A stretch of DNA of 64,000 nucleotides from positions 21,990,856-22,054,855 of the forward strand of contig NC_051444.1 in NCBI RefSeq assembly GCF_001649575.2, in the 5' to 3' direction. Source of the stretch: Kryptolebias marmoratus (lineage: Eukaryota; Chordata; Actinopteri; Cyprinodontiformes; Rivulidae). A program made the position numbers and the translations under genes. Below are positions 1 to 11,549 of the stretch, in pieces. Below the pieces are notes generated by a model that was given only the letters and a program-made list of their open reading frames with translations, had not been told where the DNA came from and made no database searches. The number at the start of each line of letters is the position of its first letter. Position 1 is the stretch's first letter.

Positions 1-347
1 AAGAACACTCGCACAGATGATGGGTTAGCTCACACAGCAGAGCATCAAACAGGCCAACAATTTCTGACTTTAAAAATTTATAAGCTGCAGTTGTTGAGTC
101 ACACACAGCTGTCATTGATTCCCTGTCTCAGTTTTTTGAACAGGGGATTGAACACAGTTTCTCTCTTTGAATTTAATTTGTTTTTTGGGGTTTTTTGTTT
201 TTTTTATTTTGCTCATTGTTTGGTTAGATTTACCAAATCACATTAGGTTTAGAGATTTATTTTAGCCGCTGAAGTACTTTGTGTCCGTCATTTAGCTTGT
301 TTTGTTTCTTCTTTAAGGCCTCAATGTAGGGCATTGCTGTTGTTATT
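1..347. other. AT-rich gene-free DNA
   Basis: This stretch has several T-rich runs (about 180-210) and no open frame or repeat that I recognise. It ends directly at the GATG microsatellite. Confidence 0.6.
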
Positions 348-504
348 GATGGATGGATGGATGGATGGATGGATGGATGGATGGATGGATGGATGGATGG
401 ATGGATGGATGGATGGATGGATGGATGGATGGATGGATGGATGGATGGATGGATGGATGGATGGATGGATGGATGGATGGATGGATGGATGGATGGATGG
501 ATGG
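348..504. repeat. (GATG)n microsatellite, about 39 units
   Basis: An uninterrupted run of the tetranucleotide GATG/GGAT covers 157 bp without a visible interruption, which suggests a young, length-polymorphic locus. Reading one frame gives a monotonous WMDG peptide, an artefact of the repeat. Teleost LINE and SINE-like elements often end in GGAT tails, and two such tails occur elsewhere in this window (33128 region on + and 39543 on -). The array may therefore have grown from a retroelement tail, but no recognisable element body flanks it. Confidence 0.97.
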
Positions 505-899
505 AGCTCTGAACCTTTAATAAAAAGCTACTACATAAAACTAGAGATACGTTTTATTAAATAAACTCATTCATTACATGGTGGAAACTAAGATTTTCAG
601 GACATAACCTAAAAACTGGGAATGCCAGAAAAGTGATACACAAAGTGATAGTGCCCTTTAAAAAGATTTAGATCGTATTTATCCCACTTTGAATCTTTTT
701 TATTATCTGTTTTCAGGTTGACTTCAGTTTTCTTTGGTTGCAATTCTGAGACAAGAATTTAATATGTTTTATTAATAAAAATTGTGCCAACTTGAACAAA
801 ACTACAGTGATGCTAAACTCCACAGTCCTGCTTTCTACTGCCTAAAGTGTTTGTTTCAGGTTCCGATGGTTCTTTCTGACCTGTGTTAATTTTCTTTCA

Positions 900-912
900 C
901 CGCTAGATGGCA
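900..912 (+). promoter_or_regulatory. Candidate CTCF-binding motif
   Basis: The 13-mer CCGCTAGATGGCA fits the vertebrate CTCF core consensus CCASYAGRKGGCR at 12 of 13 positions; the exception is G at position 3. The next bases (GCAAAGACC) keep a moderately GC-rich flank in an otherwise AT-rich area. One motif match in 64 kb is weak evidence and occupancy cannot be inferred. If bound, it would orient a chromatin loop toward the right-hand side of the window. Confidence 0.35.
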
Positions 913-3900
913 GCAAAGACCTTCAAACCATTCTCCAATCAAAGCTGATTCAATTAGAGACAATCAGATTGTTCACAGATGGTCTACCTGTAGTCCATCA
1001 CTCACCACAGCTCCCAGCAAACAGAAATCAAACAATGAGTCACTGAATGCTGGAGTTAGTGAAAATAAACTGTACTGAGATCCTGTCTAGAATTATCAAA
1101 GCTTTTGTTTCTCGGAAGAACTGATGGATAACAAGTCTCTACAGGACAGGAAATCAGCACTTCAGAGGGTAAAGTTGCACCCGCTGTCATAAATTAAAAT
1201 TTTGTTTTGTGGATGGTCCTCATGTTGTGGAAAACTGATTGAAATGATCAGCTGAGATATAAAATACTCAGATTTATGAGGGTGCACACGCAACATCACA
1301 TTAAAAAATTGTTGTTTTTTTGTGATGTGATTCATGTAGACATGGACAATTTATAATACAGATACAGAAGGTATCCAAATAAAAATCATAGTACAGTATC
1401 AAGGCAACTCACCTCTAAAGTCTTCTGGTAGTAAAATAATCAATATCCAAATGTTAGCTGGATTTTTTTTATTGACAGGAAATCAAGTTTAATAAAACTG
1501 TGGACCAAAAATGTTCTCAAATATAATCCTTCAGATTATTGATGACTTATTTTAAATCAGCCTAAACTTTAATTTGCTCTTATAAGACTACTTTGCAAGT
1601 ATCCTTCAAACACGATGATTTCAACATACAGCCAGCACCCTGAGCTGTAGAATGACACCTCATTTTCAGAGTATAAAAACAACAGAGTCCACTTTGTAAG
1701 AAATGCTTGCCCCCTTTCTGTCATGAAACCATCTTTAAATAAGCGTGTCAAGGAAAAAACACATCAAATAGCCAATGAAGCTCTGAACCAGATGATAAGC
1801 TGTTCTTTCCAATATTTAGCAGAAGAAGACATGCATGAAGCAAAATGACTGCAATAAATCTTCTGTGTTCAACACAAAGTTTTTAATGACTTTAAAGTTT
1901 GTTTTTGTTTTTTTGTTTTTGTTGTTACTTTAAAATGTACAAAGAAAAGTAAAACTAAATCTTCACACAGTAAAAAGGTGAATTTGACATGTGAAGGGGG
2001 AAAATATCAAACTGAAATAATAACATTTCTGTCGACTGTGTGCCATTTTTAGAGCAACTTTTAGAAAAAGCTATAAAAAATGTCTGCTACTTTGATGACA
2101 TTTTGGACTGGAACTTATTAAGGGATCAAGTTTGATTTGATTGTGTTTTCTAGCTAATAATTCATATCTACCCTTTTTAGGAAGCTGTTCATCAAATAAC
2201 ATATTAAAGAGTGTTTTTTTTTGTTTGTTTGTTTGTTTTTTTCTTTGGTATTTCATACAAATAGCATCTACTTCAAAACACCTGAACTGTCAAAAGTCTG
2301 AGTCTGAAACGTGCATGACTTACGCACCGTGATTGATCCATTATGCATTCCCCAATGTAGATGATTTAATGTACTGTGGTACACTTTTGAATATGTCTAA
2401 GTTATCACTGGATTATGGAAAATGTACTTAATTTACTTTGAATTAAGCACAGCTTGATCCTATGCAGGCAGGTTTGTGTGGATCTGATGCCTCTGCACCC
2501 AGAAGTGAGTGCAGGGTCGTACATGTGTTCATGTTAGGTGACCGGGTGAGAAGTGGTAACCATTTTGTACACAAATGGTACCAAAGGTACACTGCTGAGC
2601 AAGGAATGTCACCTGCTGGGCACAAATTTATCACTGCTGGGAACAAGGTGGGGTATGATTTGGCAGAGAGACAAAATGACAAGAACCTTGTTCTGAAACC
2701 TTCTTCTTTTCACTTTACTGTCATTTTCTTCAGGATAAGAATAGTTTGCTACAATTTATCTCTTGTCATCTGTTGTCAAAAAAAAAAAGGTTTGCTTCTG
2801 ACATTCCAGAAGATTTAATATACTTTATCTCTAGAAAAAAACCTGATTTAATACAAATCTAACCAAAGACCAAGTGGAACTTGTAATGGTTTTAGCTTCC
2901 TTGTTTATTTTTATGTCCTCGTGATTTGTTTCACTGAGTTTTGTGAGGGTCACAAAAGTCTTTATGAGACCAGCTCTGGGAGCTGTCAGATGCTGATTTG
3001 TTGCTCTGGACCGGAGTTTGGCAGTGCTCGGCGTGATGGATGGACATATCTGACAGCTGCTTTAACCCTGCACTAAAAGCAACACACTGCGGCTGAAAGG
3101 TCCTCTGAGAATAACTGCTAGCTGCGAGGATCACAAAGTGCTCATCGGTTTCCACTGTTTATGTCACAAATGCATGAGCGGTTCACTTCCTGAAGTTGTG
3201 TGTGCGTGTGCGCCTGCGGTTGTGCGTGTGTTCATGTGTGTTTGAGGATAGGTAAGGGGGGGGGGGGTTGAATGGCTTGATCTACAGCAGGTTGAGGTGA
3301 ACATGAGAAGGGTCAGTAATCCAGCGTCTTGGGTTTCCATTTAATCGTTCTTAAAGGAAGTGTTCAGAGGTTCCCACACACACGGGACAATGAGGCCAGT
3401 CTGCTGCTGGAATGCTGCTAAAACTACCTGCCATCCATCTATCCATCTATGCATCCGTCTTCCACACTCCTCCTTCTTTTCATTTTCCGAGTGGCCCCAC
3501 ATCTACTTGTCTGCAGGCCTAAGATCTTTCATAAAAAAACATATAGTGCTGCAAGTTTGTCAGTGATTATTAAGATACAGTTTATTGGCCACTCCATGAT
3601 ATCAGTGTTTTTAAAGAAAAGTTGAGCTAAAACTACACAATAGCATGTATTTAAACTAGAAATAAATGTTTAAAGTTTGAAGGGTTTTTAAACCATGAAA
3701 AGGCACTTCTCTGTTGATAATCTTTTATAAAAATTGGTGGTGTTTCAACTCTAAAAGCACATACTGTATGTGAAGTATTTAAACTGACTCCATGAAAATG
3801 TTTTTATTTTATGAGCCACATTTCCCTTTATTCTTTCACTCACCTCTGATCACACTGTAAATACTACTTTTCTTTTTCTCAAAAACAAATACTGAATATT

Positions 3901-4504
3901 GATTTTTTTTTCTTCTCCACTTTAGATGCTTTGCTGTTTAAAGGTATAAGCTGGGCCTTTTAATATTGGGTCCTGCAGAAAGGTTATAAAGAATAAATAT
4001 TCTAAATGAGAAAATAGCGTTTAAGTCTGACACAGCCAACAAGCTCGTCAATTGTGTCCAAGACCAAAGTGAATTGCTGCCTTCCTGAAACATGTAAAAC
4101 CCTGTTATATAAACCATCAATTTCATATTGCATAGTTGCTTCAGCAGAAATCTTATCATATTCCTGCTGGAAGTGGCTGAACTGGAAGCACTACAGCTTG
4201 ATGCTGCTACCTCTGCTCACGAAAAGTCAGAGGATTCTATGTAAATTAATGTGTAATGAAAAACTGAGGGCTGTGAAAAAGTTCATGAAGTAGAGCTCTG
4301 TCATCATGTTACAGTCGACCACAAAACCATAGACAAAAGAAGTGTTGTAAAATGCTTTATTATTTTTTTTATTTAAGAGAATTATGAAAAGTCTGAGGCA
4401 CACCAAGCAACTTCAAAGAGAGATGACAAGGGTTAATGAGAAGTCAAATGGGCTGAAGTTTCTTTAATAGGACGGTCTTCTATTTATTTATGTTTATTTT
4501 CCAG

Positions 4505-4581
4505 GAATGAAAGGAGGTGAGCCCACAAAAGAAAGACATCAAGAAGAACTAGTAGAAATACAGTGGAGAGTGAGCAGGCAG
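4505..4581 (+). other. Possible small exon (AG/GT bounded), unconfirmed
   Basis: A pyrimidine-rich tract ending in TTTATTTTCCAG precedes a 77-bp purine-rich segment that ends in CAGGCAG followed by a good donor, GTGAGTG. An ATG two bases into the segment gives an open frame of exactly 25 codons to the donor (begins MKGGEPTK, ends WRVSRQ). A second good donor (ACACAG/GTAAGT) lies at 4734/4735. I recognise no protein. It could be an exon of a long noncoding RNA, a cryptic exon or chance. Splice-like sites are common, so confidence is low. Confidence 0.15.
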
Positions 4582-5009
4582 GTGAGTGTGAACCTAAGAA
4601 TTTGAGCTGAGTGGTTCCTGAACACAGAGGAGAGCAGAGGCGTCTTAATAACAGGCCTCAAAGAGACTCAGATGGCATCCTTGAAATCAACAAAGGAGTG
4701 GTCACACTAGAAGGGTTTGGGAGAGAGAACACAGGTAAGTTTAATGTTAGAAAATACTGTATGCTGAGGCCAATAATCATCATTGTGAGACCTCAACAGT
4801 TGGGTGCTGAATAGTGTTCTTGTTCAGCCTATGTAGCAGGTGCTTCATAAAGAATTATGATTTCCAGGTTTGATCATTTGAGGCAGAGAGAGGTTTTAAA
4901 CCTCCTGAAGCCTCATAACTGAAGAGAGGCAGAGAAGCCCTTGTAACTTCAGGTCCATTTGACCCGAAGGCCACAAGAGGGTTAAAGAAGGTTTTAAACA
5001 AAGATGTCA

Positions 5010-5245
5010 CATGATTGGTTAGTGTCGCATTATAGAGTGTGTTGGGTAAGACTCTCACCTACTACCACACTGTATTTCAGCTCAGTATCTGTTAAAGTGA
5101 CTGAGTTGTAACCATTATAGCCAGACTCCCGGAGACAATCAGTTGCAGATGTACATTCAGTGGTTACTTTCTGAGAGTTTTGTAAAAGATCTGTCCATTT
5201 GGAAATGAAATATTTGGTAACATGACTGACAAACAGACAAAAAGG
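5010..5245 (+). repeat. Dispersed repeat family P, partial copy
   Basis: This segment matches the central and 3' part of a repeat that recurs at least six more times in the window (9795, 11126, 27280, 46821, 58121, 63908). Shared landmarks, in order, are CTACTACCACAC, a CTCAGTATCTGTTAAAGTGACTGAG-like stretch, AATCAGTTG.AGATGTACATTCA, TTACTTTCTGAGAGTTT and a tail of the type GACAAACAGAC. The 5' palindrome and first part are missing. I cannot assign a named family. There is no coding potential. Confidence 0.8.
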
Positions 5246-5367
5246 AAATCATATGATTGTCTACTTTTCATGGCAGGTAAAATAGTGGTAAAATATTTTG
5301 AAAGTGCTGAGATAAAGGTAGAGAAAAATTAATCTGCCTGTTTTTCTGTCTGTGTTAATACTCCTAG

Positions 5368-5830
5368 CTGAGACCAGAATTTTACATACACATTTATTGG
5401 ATATGAATGTAATATTTTTGAACTTTCAACAAGTTATTTGAATCAGTCTTTTTCCAAGGCATTAAAATGATACTTTATGTGTATATATATCCAAATTCCT
5501 TACTTTTACCTTTTAAATTATCAGCTAGATTATTGGAACTTGGACACAAATGGGGTATTCCAACAGTACAATTTTCCCAAACTCGCATCAAAACTGGGGT
5601 CTGAATGTATAAAGCAGGCTAACATTTAGCTTCTGGAATGGCCTTCCCAAAGCTTTGACCTCAACCATACTGGGAATGTGTGGCTCATGTTTAAAAGCCA
5701 CATACTGTATGTGCCAGAACATCAACCAGTTTAAATGATTTTTACTCATTCTGCCAAAAAGACTGGCCAAATATCTAGCCAGATTTTAACCAGACCCTGT
5801 GGCCAAGGTTCAACTTGCTAAGGGATATTT
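5368..5830 (+). pseudogene. Tc1/mariner transposase remnant (C-terminal DDE region)
   Basis: This is a broken DNA transposon. At 5368-5391 there is an end-like sequence (GAGACCAGAATTTTACATAC) resembling the AGTTTACATACAC end of fish Tc1 elements. At 5630-5698 one frame reads LEWPSQSFDLNHTGNVW, matching the Tc1-family block LEWPSQSPDLNPIENLW that carries the third catalytic acidic residue. In this copy the NPIE stretch is changed and the glutamate is gone. Further on, about 5749-5781, SFCQKDWPNI matches the LCQEEWAKI block in a shifted frame. The N-terminal DNA-binding and first DDE regions are deleted, stops and frameshifts are present, and no right-hand end was found. It cannot encode active transposase. 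Confidence 0.85.
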
Positions 5831-6064
5831 AATCAACTAGCAGAACCCATAACAAATTCAACTTATGTGGAGTGTCATTTATAGTTTGAAGATAAATAAA
5901 TGAATGAATAGGTTACAAGCTGTATTAAGTTTTTGACATTACCAGTTACTTTTAGTTTATCTGGAGACGTGTCACTCATGTAAAACTGTTTTTACTGTAA
6001 TGTTACTCAAAGCAATTTCTTTTTAACCATTTCTGTTCCAGTGATAATGTCAGAAGAGCTCCAT

Positions 6065-6190
6065 GCCAGGTTTATTACTGTTGTCAGCAAAAAGAGTACA
6101 GGTTAAGTGTCTTCCCTGAGGACAGGAAGCATATGGTGATGCCAAAAACTGAACCTTCAAACTTGCAATAAGTGGACCTCAGCAACAGCT
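6065..6190 (-). repeat. tRNA-derived SINE fragment, reverse orientation
   Basis: The plus strand reads GGTTAAGTGTCTTCCCTGAG then GACAG..., and later CTGAACCTTCAAACTTGCAA. This resembles the reverse complement of the part of fish tRNA-headed SINEs that runs from box B (GGTTCGA..) to the 'tccttgggcaagacacttaacc' segment. Only this part is recognisable and it is diverged. No target-site duplication was found. Confidence 0.5.
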
Positions 6191-6819
6191 TAGCTGGGAT
6201 TGGGATAAAGTTGCTCTTCCTTTAGTAGATATGAATACTGTGAGAAGACTGATTTAGAGATGATGCGATGGTGTATAATATGGTTATCTTCTTCTTTAAT
6301 TGTCATATTTATGAATTAGTAGAGGGGTCAAGGAGGTCAATAGATTAAAGGGGTCAGAGCCTTGCAGCAGATTAAACTTAAGTGATGTGTTTATAACCAC
6401 ATTAGCCTTCATCCTGCTAAAACTGGGGATTACTGTAACACCCTAAGGCTAAACCACGAACTCCAAGATTGTTGTTTGTGCAGAAATGCTCTAATCGTGG
6501 TTTGCACAAACCCAGTGCAGCTAGGCTTAGTAGCAGCAAAACTCATTATCTTGGAGATTGCACACAGGGTGGCAGGCACTTTGTGCTGGTGCTCAGACTC
6601 AGGGGTCAGTTCTGGAGGCAAAGGGTCACTGTATTGGGTCACAGAAGGGGGTGGTGGGTGTGCAGGATGAAGAGGGGAGTCTATACAAGGTGTCTGGCAT
6701 GATAAACGTGGACTAAGAAGAACAATTGATGGCCAGGCCAACGACCCCTCTGTGATCTTCATCTATAGTTCTGTTTGAGGTGTAAATGTGGGGCAGCTAG
6801 TCACACTCTTTAATGTTTA

Positions 6820-7245
6820 ATAATGGGGATTAATAGCAAGAAAACAAAAGAACTCATCTTGGACTGCAGGGGTTGGGAGTGGAGAGACCACCATCCCACT
6901 GCCACTCACTGTGAGAGGGTGATGGTAAACTGGTTTTGATTTCTGGAGTACACATAGCCATAAATCTGTTATGGAACACCAACACATCAGCAGTAGCAAA
7001 AAAAAAAGGTCATCAGAGGCTCCACTTCCTGAGGACACTGAAAACAATACAACTTTGAGAACAGCAGCTGTTAACTTTCACAGGTGTATGACATATTTCA
7101 TCACAGTGTGATACATTGGATGCACATTGGTAAACAGGAAGAAGCTCCAGTATGTCATAAAAATAGCACAGTGGATCACTGGCAACTACTCTTCAACACT
7201 GGAAGAAATTTATTACGTTTATTACATTGCATAAATAGATATATG
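6820..7245 (+). pseudogene. LINE ORF2 remnant (reverse transcriptase C-terminal region)
   Basis: This is a decayed non-LTR retrotransposon fragment of the type found in L2/CR1-like LINEs of fish. Starting at 6841 one frame reads KTKELILDC, matching the KTKELIVDFRR block after the reverse transcriptase core. After stops and a frameshift in an A run near 7000, a second frame reads QRLHFLRTLKT (from about 7014), matching QRLFFLRRLR. A third frame from 7142 reads KLQYVIKIAQWITG then STLEEIYY, matching LQRVVRTAQRIIG...LPSLEDIY. The order and spacing of the three blocks fit the family, so it is one element broken by at least two frameshifts. No 3' tail or duplication was identified. Confidence 0.78.
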
Positions 7246-9794
7246 GTGAAGTGGGGAGTAAATGGGTCAGAAACTCATTAAACAAAACTCACTTTTTCTT
7301 TATTATGTACAAAACCTGTGCTAAAGAAGTCAGGAAGTTTCCTCAACAAGTTCAACCTGCATGTTTTTCAAACTTTTATCTCAAAAAAGCAAATAAATAT
7401 TTGGCTGAATGCTCACTGGAAACCTTCAATGTTTGTAGAAAATGTACATAAAGCAGACAGACACAGCCAAGAAAAGATTAGATGAATAAAGTTAGATCAA
7501 TTTATGAGTATACACAGGTAACAAAGTCCTGGCAGATTCACCTTCATGAGATCAAGCTTGAATTTAAAATCCATTGTCATTCTACATGGCCCACTCCTTC
7601 ATTCAGAAATGTGACCTGAAGTTGAACCGCCAGGGAAGAAATCATTCGTCAGTTCTACTGTAAAAGGTGCAAATGCTAGTGTATGTCACGGCAAAGGGTA
7701 CCATGTGTAAAAGCATCACTAACTCAGAAATGCACTATGGAATTTTGGAGAAACATGATCGGGGAGGCCTTTTTCTGTTAAGGTCTGTACCTATTTTAGC
7801 AGTTCAACGCTACACCTCCGTGTTTCCAAAAGCCTAATGCACAAACAGCGAACTGCTCTTGCTTTTAATGTCAAATATTGTGCATCATTTAACAACTTGA
7901 TTTACTCTACCTCACATTTTATTCACAAAGCAAATAATACTAAGGATATGACAGCACAAGCATGCCACCATGTTAGGCAGGTCTGAGCAGTTTGCAATGT
8001 TTTTGAATCAGTTGTCCTGGCGGCACAACCTAAACACGACAGAGTAGGCAGAAATAGTGGACACTAAACAAAAGATTCAGTTCAGTGAGCTCTGATTCCA
8101 AAGTGATAAGGTACTCCAAATTGTGAAACATCACACTATCATAGAGGCACTGCTTCTGACTAAACAGAGCTTCCTGTGTCCTCTCTCCCTGAGGTGCAAT
8201 GAAGGGTCCCCTCAGGATTGTACTGTGCTATCTGTGCACCGGCTGTGTCCTACGATAAATGATAAATATAAAGTCATTGCCCACCTTTTTCCACTAATTA
8301 TGTTTTCCATAAAACACAGCTGTATGGGTTCCCACTAGAATAGTGCAGTAAGTAAATGGGTCTGCCTATATTTGTTCATACTGAAGCAAAGACACCAGAA
8401 GAACAAAGGAAGTCAAAGGAGATGAAGTCATATTGCAGAATGCCACACAAATAGAAAAGACTGAGAAAAATCAGACCCGGTGCCTCGAGATTGTAAAAAC
8501 AGAGGAGACAGACTACAGATCCAAAGTAAGAACTGTGTGAGAACTGGGGGGGCAGTGGCTCTTGCAGCTGTCCTGAGGGTAAGGCCTGGGATGCCTGTGA
8601 TCAACTGACCATGAAATTTGCCCCACGCAATTTTGCATTCAGCCGTGGCGACACAAAGGCGTTCGTTGACAATTTAAATTTCCAATATGCTTTTAAAGTG
8701 TTTTACAATAACTGGACTTTTAGGTTTAAAGAAAAACTTGTACGTGCAGCAAAAAAAGAAAAACTCCAGAGAAACTGGACCTTGCTAAACTCTAGTGACT
8801 CAATAGTTGTCTTTTGTTGGTGCGGTTATAGAGTTCAAAACAAAAATCTATTGTGACACAGGTTTTGTCATCTGCCATGGTCTGTGAAGCTTTATTGGTT
8901 TTAAGTTGCCTCCAGTCAGTGCAAATAAATGCAGGAACCATAAATTGTGAAGAATGTAAAGAGACATTTTGTAATTGTTCTAGATAGTCCTCATTAAGTC
9001 TTGATGATTTCATACTTTTTTTAGCATCACCAGTCATGTCATGTATTTGCATAAAAGGACTGTTTTTATTTTCGTGTCCTTGTATGGTACACTTTAGCAA
9101 GTGATCATAAAAAGGTCTGTTGTGACCATAAAGATCTATCCACAGACTTGATTTGCTTTGACTTCCTGTTTGGTCAGCCTATGACTCCAAATGTCCAAGT
9201 TTTGAAAACTTGTTCTGTCTAAGAACTGGTTTTCCGACTCTATACTGAATGCAAGACCCAACCAGGCTGCAGAAGACATACTATAGATTGAAAGAAAACT
9301 CCTGCTGAACACGACTCTGAAAGAAGCTAATTTACCGCATGATCCAAGGAGTGGTACAAGTCCTTAACCTAATGTTTAGGGATGCCTGATAGTAGTGATA
9401 AATGTGTAACAACTAGAGAAAAGCCACAATTAAAGGTAAAGAGTTTTGAAACAATTTACATAAACCTGGAAAAAAAACTGTTGTTTAGAAGACAGTCTAA
9501 GAATAAAATACAAAGGTACTACTAACAGAACGAGCAAGAAAATACTGAACATTTCAAATGCTGATTATTTTAGACCTGTCAAAATTATAAGACAATTACG
9601 TAATTTAGAATTAGTTGACATGAATATTTTGTACAGTTTCTATTATTGTCTAAATATATTTTAGATAATAAGGGTCTATAAAAATTTCAGATCAGTTCTT
9701 CAGATTCATCATATAAATATGGCTCACTGCTGAAAAGGGTTTGCTTGTATGTGTGTAAATTTGAGCATGCATGTGTTTGTTAGTCTGTGTGGTA
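7246..9794. other. Gene-free DNA, nothing recognised
   Basis: About 2.5 kb of mixed AT-rich sequence. Open frames up to 102 codons (for example 8792-9100, minus) lack recognisable domains. No repeat family that I know could be placed here. A short G-run followed by GCAGTGGCTC (around 8546-8562) faintly recalls a SINE start, but no box B follows. Confidence 0.45.
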
Positions 9795-10060
9795 GCAAAA
9801 TATCATAAAAACCACTGGATGGATGTTAATGAAGCTCTCAGAATGTATTCATTGGCTGTGCATCTACAACTGATTAACTTTTGGAGCCGACCCAATTCAA
9901 GATGACTGCCACAGCCAGTTGATCTGCTAGTAGCTGAGATTTGTTCCTAACAAGTACTCCATGCACTAATGGATCATGCAAGAGCTCACAATAATGCTCG
10001 AGATCATGCATAATATAATTTTTCAACTTTGACCAAGACAGCTCTAATTTCATCATTTTT
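9795..10060 (-). repeat. Dispersed repeat family P, partial copy (minus)
   Basis: This is a reverse-oriented copy. The plus strand shows, in reverse order, AACCACTGGATGGATGTTAA, GAAGCTCTCAGAATG, CATCTACAACTGATTAACTT, the CCAATTCAAGATGACTGCCA block, then TAGTAGCTGAGA, and finally TTTGACCAAGACAGCTCTAA. All are reverse complements of landmarks in the 11126 and 58121 copies. The 5' palindrome is not present. Confidence 0.78.
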
Positions 10061-11125
10061 TTCATATAAATTCTCTTAGTTTAAAATTCTGACATAAAAG
10101 GTGGCAAGCAATATGCATTATTTCAAGGAAAAAACTACAGCCTGTGTTTTGTTTAATATATAAGTCCACCAATCAAACTTGTGGGGTTTTTTGCACAATA
10201 AACCTCAACCAGCTCAAGCTTCCAGCGACATAAGTCAAAAGCTCCTCATTAGAATGAAGTTTGCCAGGTTAAAATGCTGCTGCCCAGACACCCATAGTGC
10301 CAAAGAGGCAGCTGAACAGGCCAGGCCACCCACAGAGCTGCACCCTGCTGCACACACACATTCCCTGGCTCCAGTGCCATGTTGTTTGTGAAGTGTGCCA
10401 CCCTGCACTGATCCTGGTTCTGGAGGTTGCCAGTTTGCTGTCAGCTTTGGATGGTAACCCAGACAAACATATGCCCATGCACCCAGACACACACCCCCAC
10501 ACACACCACACACACATGCAGGCTAACACATGAATTCCTTACTTCCCAACTATGCCAAATTAGCAGTGTGCTTGCTCCTTGATTATCCAGCCACTTCCTC
10601 TTTTTTTTTTTACTTATGCCTTCTGTTGACTTATCCTTCCAGTTTTGGTTTTTCAGTAAAGACAGTGAACACAGACATATTAACCATTGTAAGATGAACA
10701 AATTACTAAATAACCTGCAGCTCCATTTCTTACAAATATCAAATTTCTTCAGTTCTTTTGGACAGACTTCATTTTTCTCACCTTCCAGCAGGGCGGTACC
10801 TGCTGAATTAGCAGGAAGCTTCTGAACTCCTCTGACCACTTCCTTCACTTCTTTTTGTTCAATTCTGAATAAAAAACACACAGAGACAACAAGTCCTTAT
10901 AAACTTTACGTTCATATTTTGTTCTGCTCTTGAATCACACTAAAGTTTCAGGCAGTGTTACACCTAAAAAAAAAAGTATGACAAATACAAAAGTGCCCCA
11001 CTTAGACATTTTTGCTTATCGTAAAGCCATTGTGTAAACATATTGTTTGATACCAGCAAGTAAGAGATGTTCAGGTCAGTCTGTGTCAAAGGAGACCTCT
11101 ATGAAGACTGAATACAAGTTGATTT
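10061..11125. other. Gene-free DNA with CA-rich patch
   Basis: A CA/CCA-rich patch at about 10484-10517 is flanked by moderately GC-rich sequence (10250-10470). Overlapping open frames on both strands (10179-10533 plus, 10235-10881 minus) draw much of their length from this patch and give low-complexity peptides, so I do not call them genes. The rest is AT-rich and featureless. Confidence 0.45.
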
Positions 11126-11549
11126 AAAGACCTAGCATTCCTTAAAGGAATGCATATCGCCCGTTGCCCTTCATGCAAGAGTGCTCAACTAAGATCTTGT
11201 GCTCAGAAATGATGGAGCTGAAGACACTTTGGTCAAACCTTAAAAAAAAAATAGTTTTTATGAACTCATGCTATTACACACAATCTGTTAGAGCGCAGTG
11301 TCCGCGTTGTAGTTGCAAATGATTCTCAGCTAGAAATCACATCAAATTTTAGCACAATTTCTGTAACATTTACAGCCATTTTTGTGTCAGCTAAGGTTGA
11401 TTATTTGGCGCAGTTGTCTTGGATTGGATCGACTTCAAAAGTTAATCAGTTGTAGATGTGCATGATATAATTACTTTCTGAAAGTTTCATCAAAATCTGA
11501 CCAGTGGTACATGACATATTTTGCTAACAGTCAGACAAACGCACATACG
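11126..11549 (+). repeat. Dispersed repeat family P, near-complete single-unit copy
   Basis: The copy starts with TTAAAGACCTAGCATTCC and the palindrome GCATTCCTTAAAGGAATGC (11135-11153). It then carries CATATCGCCCGTTGCCCTTC, CAACTAAGATCTTG, a poly-A tract, CACAATCTGTTAGAG and ATCACATCAAATTTTAG, followed by TTGGATTGGATCGACTTC, AATCAGTTGTAGATGTGCAT and TTACTTTCTGAAAGTTTCAT. It ends in TTTTGCTAACAGTCAGACAA. It is the clearest single-unit member and helps define the family's 5' end. There is no coding capacity, so it would need to be mobilised in trans if it is a transposon. Confidence 0.85.

Larger units (their letters stand above)
505..5009. other. Gene-free DNA with no recognised repeat body
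   Basis: About 4.5 kb of unique-looking AT-rich DNA. It holds T and A runs (1890-1925, 2213-2240, 2779-2789), a GT-rich patch followed by a 13-base G run (3195-3268), and a short imperfect ATCC/ATCT run near 3430-3455. Open frames of 60-118 codons occur, such as 2462-2818 on the plus strand, but none has a recognisable domain and all fit chance expectation in AT-rich DNA. Two small candidate signals inside it are listed separately (900-912 and 4505-4581). Confidence 0.5.

Noticed and set aside
334..564. 76-codon open frame encoding a WMDG repeat
   Set aside because: It is the translation of the GATG microsatellite and has no non-repeat content of note.
5588..5770. 60-codon minus-strand open frame
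   Set aside because: It is antisense to the Tc1 transposase block, which is recognisable on the plus strand.
10235..10881. Overlapping open frames of 78-146 codons on both strands
   Set aside because: They depend on a CA-rich patch and an AT-rich flank, contradict each other in frame, and show no domain.
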